NCBI GenBank assembly: GCA_963748315.1
Contig: CAVVIK010000005.1
Span: forward strand, 62,001 to 126,000
Length of the DNA stretch: 64,000 bases
Direction: 5' to 3'
From: DASPHG01 sp963748315
Lineage (GTDB): Bacteria; Actinomycetota; Thermoleophilia; Solirubrobacterales; Thermoleophilaceae
Part shown: positions 16,625 to 25,010 of the stretch, one piece after another
Position numbering within the stretch: the stretch's first letter is position 1
Layout: each line of letters starts with the position of its first letter
Notes under the pieces: model-generated
The model's database searches: none
What the model saw: only the letters and a program-made list of their open reading frames with translations
What the model was told of the DNA's origin: nothing
Position numbers and translations under genes: made by a program

Positions 16625-18813
16625 CCGTCCACCCTCCGGATCAGCAGCACCTCGGCCGTGTCCTTCCGCGGCAGCTCGACGGTGAGGCCCTCGCGTAGCT
16701 CTAGCGACGTGACCCGCCCGGCCGGCTCCTCGCCGGGGCCGCGGAGGAGCTCGAACTCCTGTCCGCCGGGCACGTTGCGCAGCGGGATCGAGATGGAGCT
16801 GCGCTCGTCCTGCTGGCGGAACGCGAGCAGCGCGCCGACTCCCTGCCTGGGGTTCCACGACTGGAGCGCGGTCCACCCCTGCTCCAGCGGGTCGGCCAGG
16901 AGCGGGTACGTGAGCTGGGTGAACAGCCGCCGGCGGCGCTTGTAGAGGTCGAGCCAGGGCCGCGCTTCGTCGATCACCGCGTCGGGAAGCCGGCGCAGGT
17001 CGCTGAAGAACGTGAGGTGGGAGGGCAGCGCGGCCGCCATCAGCGTCGCCACCGGGTGGCGCTCCCACGCATTTCCGCCGAGGAAATGCTGCCCGAGCGA
17101 CCAGGTCGGCACGTACGGGCTCAGGTTCCAGAGGTTGTGGAGAAGCTGGTCGTATTCCGGCGAGCCGTTCTGGAACCAGGACGGGCCGCGCGCGACTGAC
17201 TCGTACGGGAACAGGCGATAGTCGTTCGTCTCGTCGATCTGGAACGTGACGTCCGGGTACTTCGCCTGGAGCCGGTCGAGCATCCCGAGGAGCTCTTCGC
17301 GGAAGGTGTAGATGTCCCCCTGGCCCGCGCAGTCGAGCCACGCCATGAAGTCCCACTTGAAGTAGCGGACGCCCCAGTTCTCGATCGCGTCCGTGAGCCG
17401 CGCCTCGATGTGGGGGAGGGCGTCGGGGCCCCAGGTGACGATGCCCGCCTCGTTCGAGCTGTCGGCGGGCTCCACCGTGTTGTAGGCGAGCAGGGCGTCG
17501 CCGACCGGCTGGCATACCCACTCCGGATGCTGCTTGTAGGTCTCGGACGAGGGGTGGAAGTGGAGCGGCGACATCCACAGGCCGAGCCGCATCGGCGCGA
17601 TCGCCTCGCGCACGGCCTGGAACTCCGAGTCCGGGAAGCGCGGCTCCCAGTCGGAGCGCGGCTCGGGGAAGTCGGGCGAGTCGGGCTGCCAGTCGCCCGA
17701 GCGCGCCTGCCAGCCGTCGTCCAGGATGAAAGTCTCGATCCCGAGGCGGCGCGCGATCGGTGCGATCTCGCGGATCAGGTCGATGTCGAGGTCGTCCTTC
17801 GCGCCGGTCGAGCGGACGTCGTCGTCGGTCCCGTTCGAGTTGAACGTGATCGCCTTCGGATACGGCGTCAGACGGTGGTTCGCGAGATAGGCGTAGTGCT
17901 GCCACTCGGCGTCTCCCGGATGCGCGCCCAGCGCGACGAAGGCCGGCTCGAGCGCGAACGGCTCGCCGGGCATGACCACCCGCCTGCGGCCGCCGTCCTC
18001 GAAGGGGTTCTCGATGTGCGCGTTCTCCTCGAGCGGCCCGAGGATGATCACGTCGCGCTCGTAGTCGAGCTCGAGGCGGGCCGTCTGCCCGTCGTAGCGC
18101 GCCCGGGACGACGCCTGGTCGTTGCGCTCCATCACCATCGCGAGCGAGCGCTCGCCCTCGGTCGCCTCGAGCCACTCGGCGTTCGCCTCGATCGCCTCAC
18201 CCGGCCCGCCGGTCGTCGTGGTGCGCCACGTGCCGGCCTGCGGGTCGCCGACGGTGAGCGGCGGGCCTTCGTAGTCGGGGCTGCGCCAGTCGGCGCCCGC
18301 GCGCAGGTTGTGGGCCGCCGTCGCGGCCGCCGGGCCGACCGCGGCCTCGTCGAGCGTCGCGCCGGTGAGCGGAAGCGGTGCGACGGACTCGAGGACCGTC
18401 TGGGTGCGGAACCCGGCGACGTGCGGGTAGGCCTCGGCGATGCGTGTGGCGGTCAGGCCCGCCGGCCCGGTCAGCTGCATCTCGAGCCGCAGCCCGCCGC
18501 GCGCCAGGTGCTGCGTCTCCACGCTCGTGACCGTGAACTGGTCGCTGGTGATCGGCGCGCCCGTGCCGAGCAGGCGGAAGTCGGGTGTGTCCTCGCTCCA
18601 GACGTGGCCGCCTGCGCGCTTGTCGCGCAGCTCGAGCGTGACGAGCGCGTCGCGGCTCCAGCTCCGCTCGGCGAGCGAGTTTCCGAGCGTGATCGTCGCG
18701 TCGGTGACGTCCGCGTACACGCCCCCGTCGCGCACGGTCTCAGCCGCCGCCGGCGCGGCGGCGGCCAGGCAGGCGATCGTTGCGCCCGCGGCGAGTCGTC
18801 TAGCGCGCCTCAC
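16621..18813 (-). CDS. Secreted GH36-like alpha-galactosidase (clan GH-D)
   Basis: 730 residues with a signal peptide ending at about AAPAAAETV. The N-terminal half is a beta-sandwich-like domain. The catalytic barrel starts with RRLGIETFILDDGWQARSGD, continues with LGLWMSPLHFHPSS and has the nucleophile motif GVRYFKWDFMAW, with Asp in KWD as in GH36/GH27 enzymes. A downstream FQIDETNDYRLFPYE probably holds the acid/base Asp. The C-terminal domain is beta-rich. It likely removes alpha-linked galactose from exported or environmental glycans; exact specificity is not readable. GTG start lies in the arm of a small hairpin. Pairs with the PHP gene by an ATGA overlap. Confidence 0.8.
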   Translation of the reverse strand: MRRARRLAAGATIACLAAAAPAAAETVRDGGVYADVTDATITLGNSLAERSWSRDALVTLELRDKRAGGHVWSEDTPDFRLLGTGAPITSDQFTVTSVETQHLARGGLRLEMQLTGPAGLTATRIAEAYPHVAGFRTQTVLESVAPLPLTGATLDEAAVGPAAATAAHNLRAGADWRSPDYEGPPLTVGDPQAGTWRTTTTGGPGEAIEANAEWLEATEGERSLAMVMERNDQASSRARYDGQTARLELDYERDVIILGPLEENAHIENPFEDGGRRRVVMPGEPFALEPAFVALGAHPGDAEWQHYAYLANHRLTPYPKAITFNSNGTDDDVRSTGAKDDLDIDLIREIAPIARRLGIETFILDDGWQARSGDWQPDSPDFPEPRSDWEPRFPDSEFQAVREAIAPMRLGLWMSPLHFHPSSETYKQHPEWVCQPVGDALLAYNTVEPADSSNEAGIVTWGPDALPHIEARLTDAIENWGVRYFKWDFMAWLDCAGQGDIYTFREELLGMLDRLQAKYPDVTFQIDETNDYRLFPYESVARGPSWFQNGSPEYDQLLHNLWNLSPYVPTWSLGQHFLGGNAWERHPVATLMAAALPSHLTFFSDLRRLPDAVIDEARPWLDLYKRRRRLFTQLTYPLLADPLEQGWTALQSWNPRQGVGALLAFRQQDERSSISIPLRNVPGGQEFELLRGPGEEPAGRVTSLELREGLTVELPRKDTAEVLLIRRVDG

Positions 18814-18823
18814 TCAAAGTGAG
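18809..18823 (-). promoter_or_regulatory. Dyad over the start codon of the GH36-like gene
   Basis: CTCACT and AGTGAG form a perfect six-pair stem with a CAA loop (plus strand), and the GTG start codon of the gene at 18813 lies in one arm. It could be an operator or a translation-blocking hairpin. The bases are seen directly; the role is a guess. Confidence 0.4.
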
Positions 18824-18867
18824 AACGTTCGTGCGAGCTGGGACTTTCGGTTTGGCCGAGAATTTTT

Positions 18868-19320
18868 CTACCGGCGATCCAGGATGACCAGCGGGATCTC
18901 GCGCGATGTCGAGCGCTGGTAGGTGGCGTACCCCTTGTAGAGGTCCACGACCCGCGGCCACAGCTCGTCGCGCTCGGGCGCCGAGGCCTCGCGCGCCCGC
19001 ACCGCGACCTTCCCCTCGCGCGGCACCTCGACCGTCGTGTCGGGGTTCGCCTTCAGGTTGTGGAACCAGCCGGGGTGCTTCGTGTAGCCGCCCTTCGACG
19101 CCACGATCACCATCCGCTCGCCGTCGGGGAGATAGAGGAGCGGCGAGATCCGCTTCTTGCCGCTCTTCGCGCCGACGTGGTGGAGCAGGAGGATCGGGCC
19201 GCCCACCATGCGCCCGCCCACGCGGCCGCCGGTCAGCCGGAAGATGGCCGTGTGCCCCTTCGTGGAGGTGTTGAAGAGCCGCCAGAAGAGGCTGCTCTTA
19301 GGTGCCGGCCGCCCGCTCAT
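18868..19320 (-). CDS. Nitroreductase/deazaflavin (F420)-dependent oxidoreductase family protein (DDN-like)
   Basis: 150 residues matching the split-barrel DDN family: HTAIFRLTGGRVGGRM, LLLHHVGAKSGKKRISPLLY, MVIVASKGGYTKHPGWFHNL and KANPDTTVEVPREG. Members bind reduced F420 or sometimes other ligands and reduce small molecules. A second, more distant member is at 44922-45344. It is divergent from gcvT with 28 bases between starts. Transcription would run on into the GH36-like gene 54 bases away. Substrate unknown. Confidence 0.88.
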   Translation of the reverse strand: MSGRPAPKSSLFWRLFNTSTKGHTAIFRLTGGRVGGRMVGGPILLLHHVGAKSGKKRISPLLYLPDGERMVIVASKGGYTKHPGWFHNLKANPDTTVEVPREGKVAVRAREASAPERDELWPRVVDLYKGYATYQRSTSREIPLVILDRR

Positions 19321-19348
19321 CCCGCGCGCAGCCTAACCTCTGAGCCCC

Positions 19349-20410
19349 TTGCCGCCGGCCACCGAGACGCTGCGCCGAACCCCGCTCTTCGACCGCCACC
19401 AGGCGGCCGGGGCGCGGCTCGTCCCGTTCGCAGGCTGGGAGATGCCGGTTCAGTACGAGGGCATCAGGCAGGAGCACGTCGCGGTGCGAACGACTGCCGG
19501 CAAGTTCGACGTCTCGCACATGGGCGAGATCGAGACCAGCGGCCCCGACGCCGAGGCGTTCCTGCAGCGCGTCCTGTCGAACGACGTCTCGAAGATCGTC
19601 GTGGGTGGCGCGCAGTATTCGGTGTTGTGCCGCGAGGACGGGGGCGTGCTCGACGATCTGTTCACGTACCGGCTGAGCGAGGATCGCTACCTGACGGTCA
19701 CGAACGCGGCCAACCATGAGCGCGACTTCGCGTGGCTCACGGAGCACACCGAGGCGTTCGATGTCGAGGTGCGGGACACCGCGGCCGACTACGCCATGAT
19801 CGCGTTCCAGGGCCCTGACGCCCGCCGGCTGTTGGGGGTCGACGCGCCGCCGCGCATGCGGGTCGCGGAGGCGAGTGTCGCCGGCGTCGACTGCCTCGTG
19901 TGCGGGACCGGGTATACGGGCGAGGACGGCGTCGAGTTGCTGGTCCCACCGGACGGAGCAGTGGCGGTGTGGGACGCGCTCGACGTGACCCCGACCGGGC
20001 TGGGGGCGCGCGACACGCTGCGGCTCGAGGTCTGCTTTCACCTGTACGGCAACGACCTGTCGGAGGACCGAAATCCGATCGAGGCCGGGCTCGGCTGGTG
20101 CTGCAAGCTCGACACCGGGTTCATCGGCGCCGACGCCCTGCGCGATTTCGAGCCGACCGAGACACTCGTGCCGTTCGCGTTCACCGATCCGGGCATTCCG
20201 CGGCCGGGCAACGCCGTGCTCGTCGACGGCGAGGAGCGCGGGGTCGTGACCAGCGGCAGCCACTCACCCTGCCTCGAGCTCGGCATCGGGATGGCGTACG
20301 TTCCAGTGGACGCCGCCGCGCCCGGCACGCATGTCGAGGTCGACGTGCGCGGCAAGCGCCGCCGAGCCGAGATCCGCGAAAAACCGCTCTACAAGAAGGA
20401 GGACGGCTAG
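19349..20410 (+). CDS. gcvT: Glycine cleavage system T protein (aminomethyltransferase)
   Basis: Transfers the methylene group from the aminomethyl-lipoyl H protein to tetrahydrofolate, releasing ammonia. 353 residues. Family features are LVPFAGWEMPVQYEGI, FDVSHMGEIETSGPDAEAFL, the folate-domain YSVLCREDGGVLDDLFTYR, and GTGYTGEDGVELL. The C-terminal domain is a little shorter than usual. TTG start. First gene of gcvT-gcvH-gcvPA-gcvPB; the gcvH start follows its stop with no gap. Confidence 0.96.
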   Translation: MPPATETLRRTPLFDRHQAAGARLVPFAGWEMPVQYEGIRQEHVAVRTTAGKFDVSHMGEIETSGPDAEAFLQRVLSNDVSKIVVGGAQYSVLCREDGGVLDDLFTYRLSEDRYLTVTNAANHERDFAWLTEHTEAFDVEVRDTAADYAMIAFQGPDARRLLGVDAPPRMRVAEASVAGVDCLVCGTGYTGEDGVELLVPPDGAVAVWDALDVTPTGLGARDTLRLEVCFHLYGNDLSEDRNPIEAGLGWCCKLDTGFIGADALRDFEPTETLVPFAFTDPGIPRPGNAVLVDGEERGVVTSGSHSPCLELGIGMAYVPVDAAAPGTHVEVDVRGKRRRAEIREKPLYKKEDG

Positions 20411-20800
20411 TTGGCCGACGAGACCTATCCGCCCGAGCTGAAGTACCACAAGGAGCACGACTGGGCGCGCGTCGAGGGCGACGAAGCGACCTTCGGGATC
20501 ACTTGGTACGCGCAGGACGCCCTCGGCGAGGTCGTCTTCTACGACCCGCCGGGCGTCGGCAGCACCGTGTCGGCGAACCAGTCCTACGCCGAGGTCGAGT
20601 CGGTGAAGGCGGTGTCCGACGTCGTCGCGCCGCTGTCGGGAGAGGTCGTCGCCGTCAACGAGGCGCTCTCGGACGCCCCTGAGCAGATCAACCACGACCC
20701 GTACGGCGAAGGCTGGCTCGTCAAGGTGAAGCTGAGCGATCCCGGCGAGGCGGACAGCCTGCTCGAAGTGGACGAGTACAAGAAGCTGCTGCAGAGTTGA
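20411..20800 (+). CDS. gcvH: Glycine cleavage system H protein
   Basis: Lipoyl carrier of the glycine cleavage complex. 129 residues, usual length. Lipoyl-domain sequence YAEVESVKAVSDVVAPLSGE holds the lipoylated Lys in ESVKA. N-terminal ELKYHKEHDWARVEG is typical. TTG start directly after the gcvT TAG; the stop overlaps the TTG of gcvPA (TTGA). Confidence 0.96.
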   Translation: MADETYPPELKYHKEHDWARVEGDEATFGITWYAQDALGEVVFYDPPGVGSTVSANQSYAEVESVKAVSDVVAPLSGEVVAVNEALSDAPEQINHDPYGEGWLVKVKLSDPGEADSLLEVDEYKKLLQS

Positions 20801-22128
20801 GCCGCTACACCTCGGCAACCGACGCGGATCGCCGCGAGATGCTCGACGCCATCGGCGTCGAGTCGCTCGACGACATCTTCCGCTCGGAAGTGCCCGACGA
20901 GGTCCGGCTCGACCGGCCGATCGACTTGCCGGCCGGCATGTCCGAGCAGCAGGTGAACGACCACCTCAGCGCGCTCGCGGCTCGCAACACGAGCGCCGAC
21001 GACGAGATCTCGTTCCTGGGCGCGGGTATGTACGACCACTACGTCCCGGCGCTCGTCGACTCGATCATCACGCGCTCGGAGTTCCTGACGCCGTACACGC
21101 CCTACCAGCCCGAGATCTCCCAGGGCGGCCTCCAGGTCATGTTCGAGTTCCAGACGGCGATCTCCGAGCTGACCGGCCTGCCGGTGTCGAACGCGTCGAT
21201 GTACGAGGGGCCGTCATCGGTCGCGTCGGCCGGCTATCTGGCCAAGCTCGAGACCGGGCGGCGCAAGTTCGTGGTCTCGCGCGGCGTGCACCCGCACTCG
21301 CGCGAGACGCTGAGGACGACGTCCGTCGGCTGCGACGTCGTCGAGACGCCGCTGGACGACGCCGGCGCGACCGAACTCGAGCAGCTGGCCGCGGCGATCG
21401 ACGATGACACGGCGGCGGTGTTCCTCCAGCAGCCCAACTTCCTGGGCACCGTCGAGGACCTCGGCCCGCTGGTCGAGGCGGGCAAGCGCACCGGTGCGCT
21501 CGTCGTGTGCGCGGCCGACCCGCTGCCACTCGGGATCCTCGAGCCGCCCGGCAGCTTCGGCGTGGACGTGTGCGTCGGGGAGGGACAGTCGCTCGGCAAC
21601 CGGCTCGACTTCGGCGGGCCGTCGTTCGGCTTCTTCGCCGCGCGCGAGAGCCACATCCGCAAGATGCCGGGACGGATCGCGGGCGAGACCGTGGACGCCG
21701 AGGGCAGGCGGGGGTTCGTGCTCACGCTGCAGACGCGCGAGCAGCACATCCGGCGTGAGAAGGCCACGCACAACATCTGCACCTCGCAGGCGCTCAACGC
21801 GCTCGCCGGCGTGATCTACCTGTCGTGGCTCGGCAAGCGCGGCGTGGTCGAGATCGCCGAGCTGATGCTGCGCCGCACCCACTACGCGCGCGAGACGCTC
21901 GGGCTCGCGCCGATCAACCCCGGCCCGGTCGTGCGCGAATTCGCCGTGCGCGTACCCGACCTGGATGGCCTCTTCACGCGCGCGCGCGAGGAGGGAATCA
22001 ATCCCGGCTACCGCCTCGGCCGCGACTACCCCGAGTACGAGGACGGGCTGCTGGTCGCGATCACGGAGCGGCGCACGAAGGCGCAGATCGACCAGTTCGC
22101 GGCGCTGCTCGAGAAGGTGACGGCGTGA
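20797..22128 (+). CDS. gcvPA: Glycine dehydrogenase (decarboxylating) subunit 1
   Basis: N-terminal half of the two-subunit P protein, which decarboxylates glycine with PLP and passes aminomethyl to GcvH. 443 residues. Characteristic stretches are FLGAGMYDHYVPALV, TPYTPYQPEISQGGLQ, NASMYEGPSSVASAGY and QQPNFLGTVEDL. This subunit lacks the PLP lysine, which is in GcvPB. TTG start overlapping the gcvH stop; its TGA overlaps the GTG of gcvPB. Confidence 0.96.
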   Translation: MSRYTSATDADRREMLDAIGVESLDDIFRSEVPDEVRLDRPIDLPAGMSEQQVNDHLSALAARNTSADDEISFLGAGMYDHYVPALVDSIITRSEFLTPYTPYQPEISQGGLQVMFEFQTAISELTGLPVSNASMYEGPSSVASAGYLAKLETGRRKFVVSRGVHPHSRETLRTTSVGCDVVETPLDDAGATELEQLAAAIDDDTAAVFLQQPNFLGTVEDLGPLVEAGKRTGALVVCAADPLPLGILEPPGSFGVDVCVGEGQSLGNRLDFGGPSFGFFAARESHIRKMPGRIAGETVDAEGRRGFVLTLQTREQHIRREKATHNICTSQALNALAGVIYLSWLGKRGVVEIAELMLRRTHYARETLGLAPINPGPVVREFAVRVPDLDGLFTRAREEGINPGYRLGRDYPEYEDGLLVAITERRTKAQIDQFAALLEKVTA

Positions 22129-23612
22129 GCGAGACGCTGACGATCTTCGAACGGGGTCGCGAGGGCCGGCGCGCGTTCACGCCGCCGCCGCTCGACGTGC
22201 CCGAGGTTCCGGTCGCGGATCTCTTGCCGGAGTCCGCGATCCGCAAGGAGCCCGCGAAGCTCCCCGAGGTCTCGGAGCCCGAGATCGTGCGCCACTACAA
22301 CTCCCTGTCGAAGAAGAACTTCGATCTCGACACGGGCTTCTACCCGCTCGGCTCGTGCACGATGAAGCACAACCCGAAGCTGCACGAGCGCGTGGCGGCG
22401 CTGCCGGGCTTCTCGCGGTTGCACCCGCTCCAGGACCCGGAGCGCGCACAGGGCGCGCTCGAGCTGATGTGGCGTCTCCAGGGGGCGCTCAGCGAGATCT
22501 CCGGGCTACCGCACGTGTCGCTCCAGCCGAGCGCCGGCTCGCACGGGGAGCTCGCCGGCCTCCTGCTCACGCGCGCCTACCACGAGGAGCGCGGCCAGGA
22601 CCGGCACAAGGTCCTCACGCCGGACACCGCGCACGGCACGAACCCGGCCACGGTGACGATGGCCGGCTACGAGGTGGTGAAGGTGGGCACGGCGCCGGAC
22701 GGCGGCGTCGACCTCGACGACCTGCGCGAGAAGGCGACCGAGGACGTCGCGTGCCTGATGCTCACGAACCCGAACACCCTCGGCCTGTTCGACCGCAACA
22801 TCCGCGAGATCGCGGGCGTGGTGCACGACATCGGCGGCACCCTCTATTACGACGGGGCGAACCTGAACGCCGTCATGGGGATCTCGCGGCCCGGCGACAT
22901 GGGCTTCGACATCGTCCACTTCAACCTGCACAAGACGTTCACGCAGCCGCACGGCGGTGGCGGGCCGGGCTCGGGTCCGATCGCCGTGTCCGACCGGATC
23001 GAGCCGTTCCTGCCGCGCCCGCAGGTGGTTCAGCGCGAGGGATCGAACGGCAGCGCAGGGCCGTGGTTCGACCTCGACTACGAGCGGCCGAAGTCGATCG
23101 GCCGCCTACGCGGCTTCCACGGCAACTTCGGCGTCTTCGTGCGCTCCTACGCGTACATCTGCTCGCTCGGGGCCGATGGGCTGCGGGAGGCGTCCGAGAC
23201 CGCCGTCCTGAACGCGAACTACCTGAAGGCCCTACTGGGGCGCGAGGGGATCGCCGAGTACCTGCCGCTCGCGTTCGATCGCCGTTGCATGCACGAGTTC
23301 GTCCTGTCGGGCCGCGGCGCCAAGGAGAAGCTGGGCATCAGGACAACCGACATCGCGAAGCGCCTGCTCGACCACGAGGTCCACCCGCCGACCGTCTATT
23401 TCCCGCTGCTGGTCGACGAGGCGCTCATGATCGAGCCGACGGAGACCGAGCCCAAGGAGCGGCTCGACCACTTCGCCGACGCGATCCGGTCGATCCTCGA
23501 AGAGGCTGCGGACGACCCCGAGGTGGCCCGGAACGCGCCGTACACCGCGCCGGTACGACGGCTCGACGAGGTGGGCGCCGCCAAGCGCCCGGTCGTTCGG
23601 CAGCCGCTCTAG
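22125..23612 (+). CDS. gcvPB: Glycine dehydrogenase (decarboxylating) subunit 2
   Basis: PLP-carrying half of the P protein. 495 residues from GTG 22125 (a longer in-frame ORF upstream lies inside gcvPA). Motifs include FYPLGSCTMKHNPK, QPSAGSHGELAGLL, DTAHGTNPATVTMAGY, and the PLP-lysine site DIVHFNLHKTFTQPHGGGG. The C-terminus ends in TAPVRRLDEVGAAKRPV, as in other split P proteins. The TAG stop shares CTAG (23609-23612) with the stop of the convergent gene. Confidence 0.96.
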   Translation: MSETLTIFERGREGRRAFTPPPLDVPEVPVADLLPESAIRKEPAKLPEVSEPEIVRHYNSLSKKNFDLDTGFYPLGSCTMKHNPKLHERVAALPGFSRLHPLQDPERAQGALELMWRLQGALSEISGLPHVSLQPSAGSHGELAGLLLTRAYHEERGQDRHKVLTPDTAHGTNPATVTMAGYEVVKVGTAPDGGVDLDDLREKATEDVACLMLTNPNTLGLFDRNIREIAGVVHDIGGTLYYDGANLNAVMGISRPGDMGFDIVHFNLHKTFTQPHGGGGPGSGPIAVSDRIEPFLPRPQVVQREGSNGSAGPWFDLDYERPKSIGRLRGFHGNFGVFVRSYAYICSLGADGLREASETAVLNANYLKALLGREGIAEYLPLAFDRRCMHEFVLSGRGAKEKLGIRTTDIAKRLLDHEVHPPTVYFPLLVDEALMIEPTETEPKERLDHFADAIRSILEEAADDPEVARNAPYTAPVRRLDEVGAAKRPVVRQPL

Positions 23613-24541
23613 TCGAGGATCCGGAAGCGTTCGCGCGGGCCCGGGTTGCTGCCCGCGGGCTGCACGCGGATCGCGTAGCGGCCCGGCTCGAGCTTGCGCC
23701 CGCGCACTCGGCCGTCCCAGCGCAACGAGTTGTCGCCCTGGTTGCCGGTGCCGACGATCTTCCCGGCCTTGCGCCAGCTGCCGTCCACGCGCCGCTGAAT
23801 CCGAAGGTTGGTGTGGTCCACGGCGACGGGCAGCCACCACGCGATGATCGTGCGGCCCTCGTACGGGCTGCCGCCGGCCTTGAACCGGCGATCGCTGAAG
23901 CGGACGTTCTCGGCGCGGATGATCGGCACGTCGGTGCAGCCGGCGATCGGGATCTCGGTGCGGTCGATCGCGAGCTCCCCGCGGCGACTGGTGAACTTGC
24001 CGTCGAGTGTGTAGTCGCCACAGCGGTCGGGCGTGTGGATCAGCGAGCGTCTCCCGCTCGAGAAGCTGAGGACGAGGCTCGTGATCGGCAGGGCCGGAAG
24101 CTCGTCGAGCCTGAGGTCGACCGTCCCGTTGTCGCGCGGGATGACCGATCCCTCGACGACCTGGCTCACGGCGCCGCCCAGGATGCTCACGTACATCCCG
24201 AACGTGTCGTTGCCGGTCTTGTTGATCGTCCCCTCGAGGGAGCCGGCGAACGTGCCGATCTGCGAGTCGGCCGGGCACGCATTCGCGGCGAGCAGGCCGG
24301 CATCGCACGCGCTGGCCCCGGGCGCACCGATGGCGGTGAACCCCGCGGGGAGGCTCAGGGTGAACCGCTCGATCGGCGTGTCGGTCGCCGGCTGGCTGAT
24401 GGTCGCCGTGAGAGCGGGGGACGTGTCCACGCTCGCAGGCGAGAGCTCCACCGCGAACTCGGGGAAAAAGGCATGCGCGGGCGCTGCTGCAAGCAGGAAT
24501 AGGGCGGCTACGAGCCCTGCCGTGCGGGTCAGATGGACCAT
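23609..24541 (-). CDS. Secreted protein of unknown function
   Basis: 310 residues with a signal peptide (VAALFLLAAAPAHA, then FFPEF). The mature protein is beta-rich: AVELSPASVDTSPALTATI and FTLSLPAGFTAIGAPGA near the start, four cysteines that may pair, and a C-terminal module (GTGNQGDNSLRWDGRVRGRK, LEPGRYAIRVQPAG) like the fibronectin/FlgD-type beta domains found on actinobacterial exported proteins. No enzyme motif seen. Convergent with gcvPB, sharing the CTAG stop. Confidence 0.7.
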   Translation of the reverse strand: MVHLTRTAGLVAALFLLAAAPAHAFFPEFAVELSPASVDTSPALTATISQPATDTPIERFTLSLPAGFTAIGAPGASACDAGLLAANACPADSQIGTFAGSLEGTINKTGNDTFGMYVSILGGAVSQVVEGSVIPRDNGTVDLRLDELPALPITSLVLSFSSGRRSLIHTPDRCGDYTLDGKFTSRRGELAIDRTEIPIAGCTDVPIIRAENVRFSDRRFKAGGSPYEGRTIIAWWLPVAVDHTNLRIQRRVDGSWRKAGKIVGTGNQGDNSLRWDGRVRGRKLEPGRYAIRVQPAGSNPGPRERFRILD

Positions 24542-24591
24542 CGCAAGGGTGGCATCGGCATTTCCCGGGCGATCTAAAGCCCTTCGGCGTG

Positions 24592-24990
24592 TTAAAGCTC
24601 GGGTCGACCTCGGAGCCGCTTCGTCTCCCCGCGCTGGCGCTTCTGCTGGAGCCTCCGCTCCTTCGCGGCGCGAGTGGGGCGCGTGGCCTTCCGCTGGCGC
24701 TGAACCGTGAGCGCACGCGCCAGCCGGGTCGCGAGGCGCTCCAGGGCGAGCTCTCTGTTCCGGCGCTGCGAGCGCGTGTCCTGCGCCACCGCCCGAACGA
24801 CCGGCCCGCAGCGGGCCATCACACGGCGCTTCTGCTCGCCGGTGAGTGCCGAGGAGGAGCCCACGTCGAAGCTCGCCTCGACCCGGGAGGCGGTCACGTT
24901 TGCGTGCTGGCCGCCGGGCCCGGAGGACCGGGTGGCGCGCACCTCGACCTCGTCGAGGGGGATCGATATGCCGGGGCGGATCTCGAGCAC
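24592..24990 (-). CDS. arfB: Alternative ribosome-rescue factor ArfB / peptidyl-tRNA hydrolase
   Basis: 132 residues. The release-factor catalytic motif is in RSSGPGGQHANVTASRVE, with GGQ near residue 27. The C-terminus is a long, highly basic tail (KATRPTRAAKERRLQQKRQR), which in ArfB sits in the empty mRNA channel of stalled ribosomes. It hydrolyses peptidyl-tRNA on ribosomes lacking a stop codon. GTG start only 20 bases from the divergent trpS start, so each promoter must lie inside the neighbouring gene. Confidence 0.93.
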   Translation of the reverse strand: MLEIRPGISIPLDEVEVRATRSSGPGGQHANVTASRVEASFDVGSSSALTGEQKRRVMARCGPVVRAVAQDTRSQRRNRELALERLATRLARALTVQRQRKATRPTRAAKERRLQQKRQRGETKRLRGRPEL

Positions 24991-25010
24991 GTCGTTAGTG
25001 TGCCGCGCCG

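Noticed and set aside
24991..25010. Trp-sensing leader or T-box before trpS
   Set aside because: Only 20 bases separate trpS from the divergent arfB start; there is no room for one.
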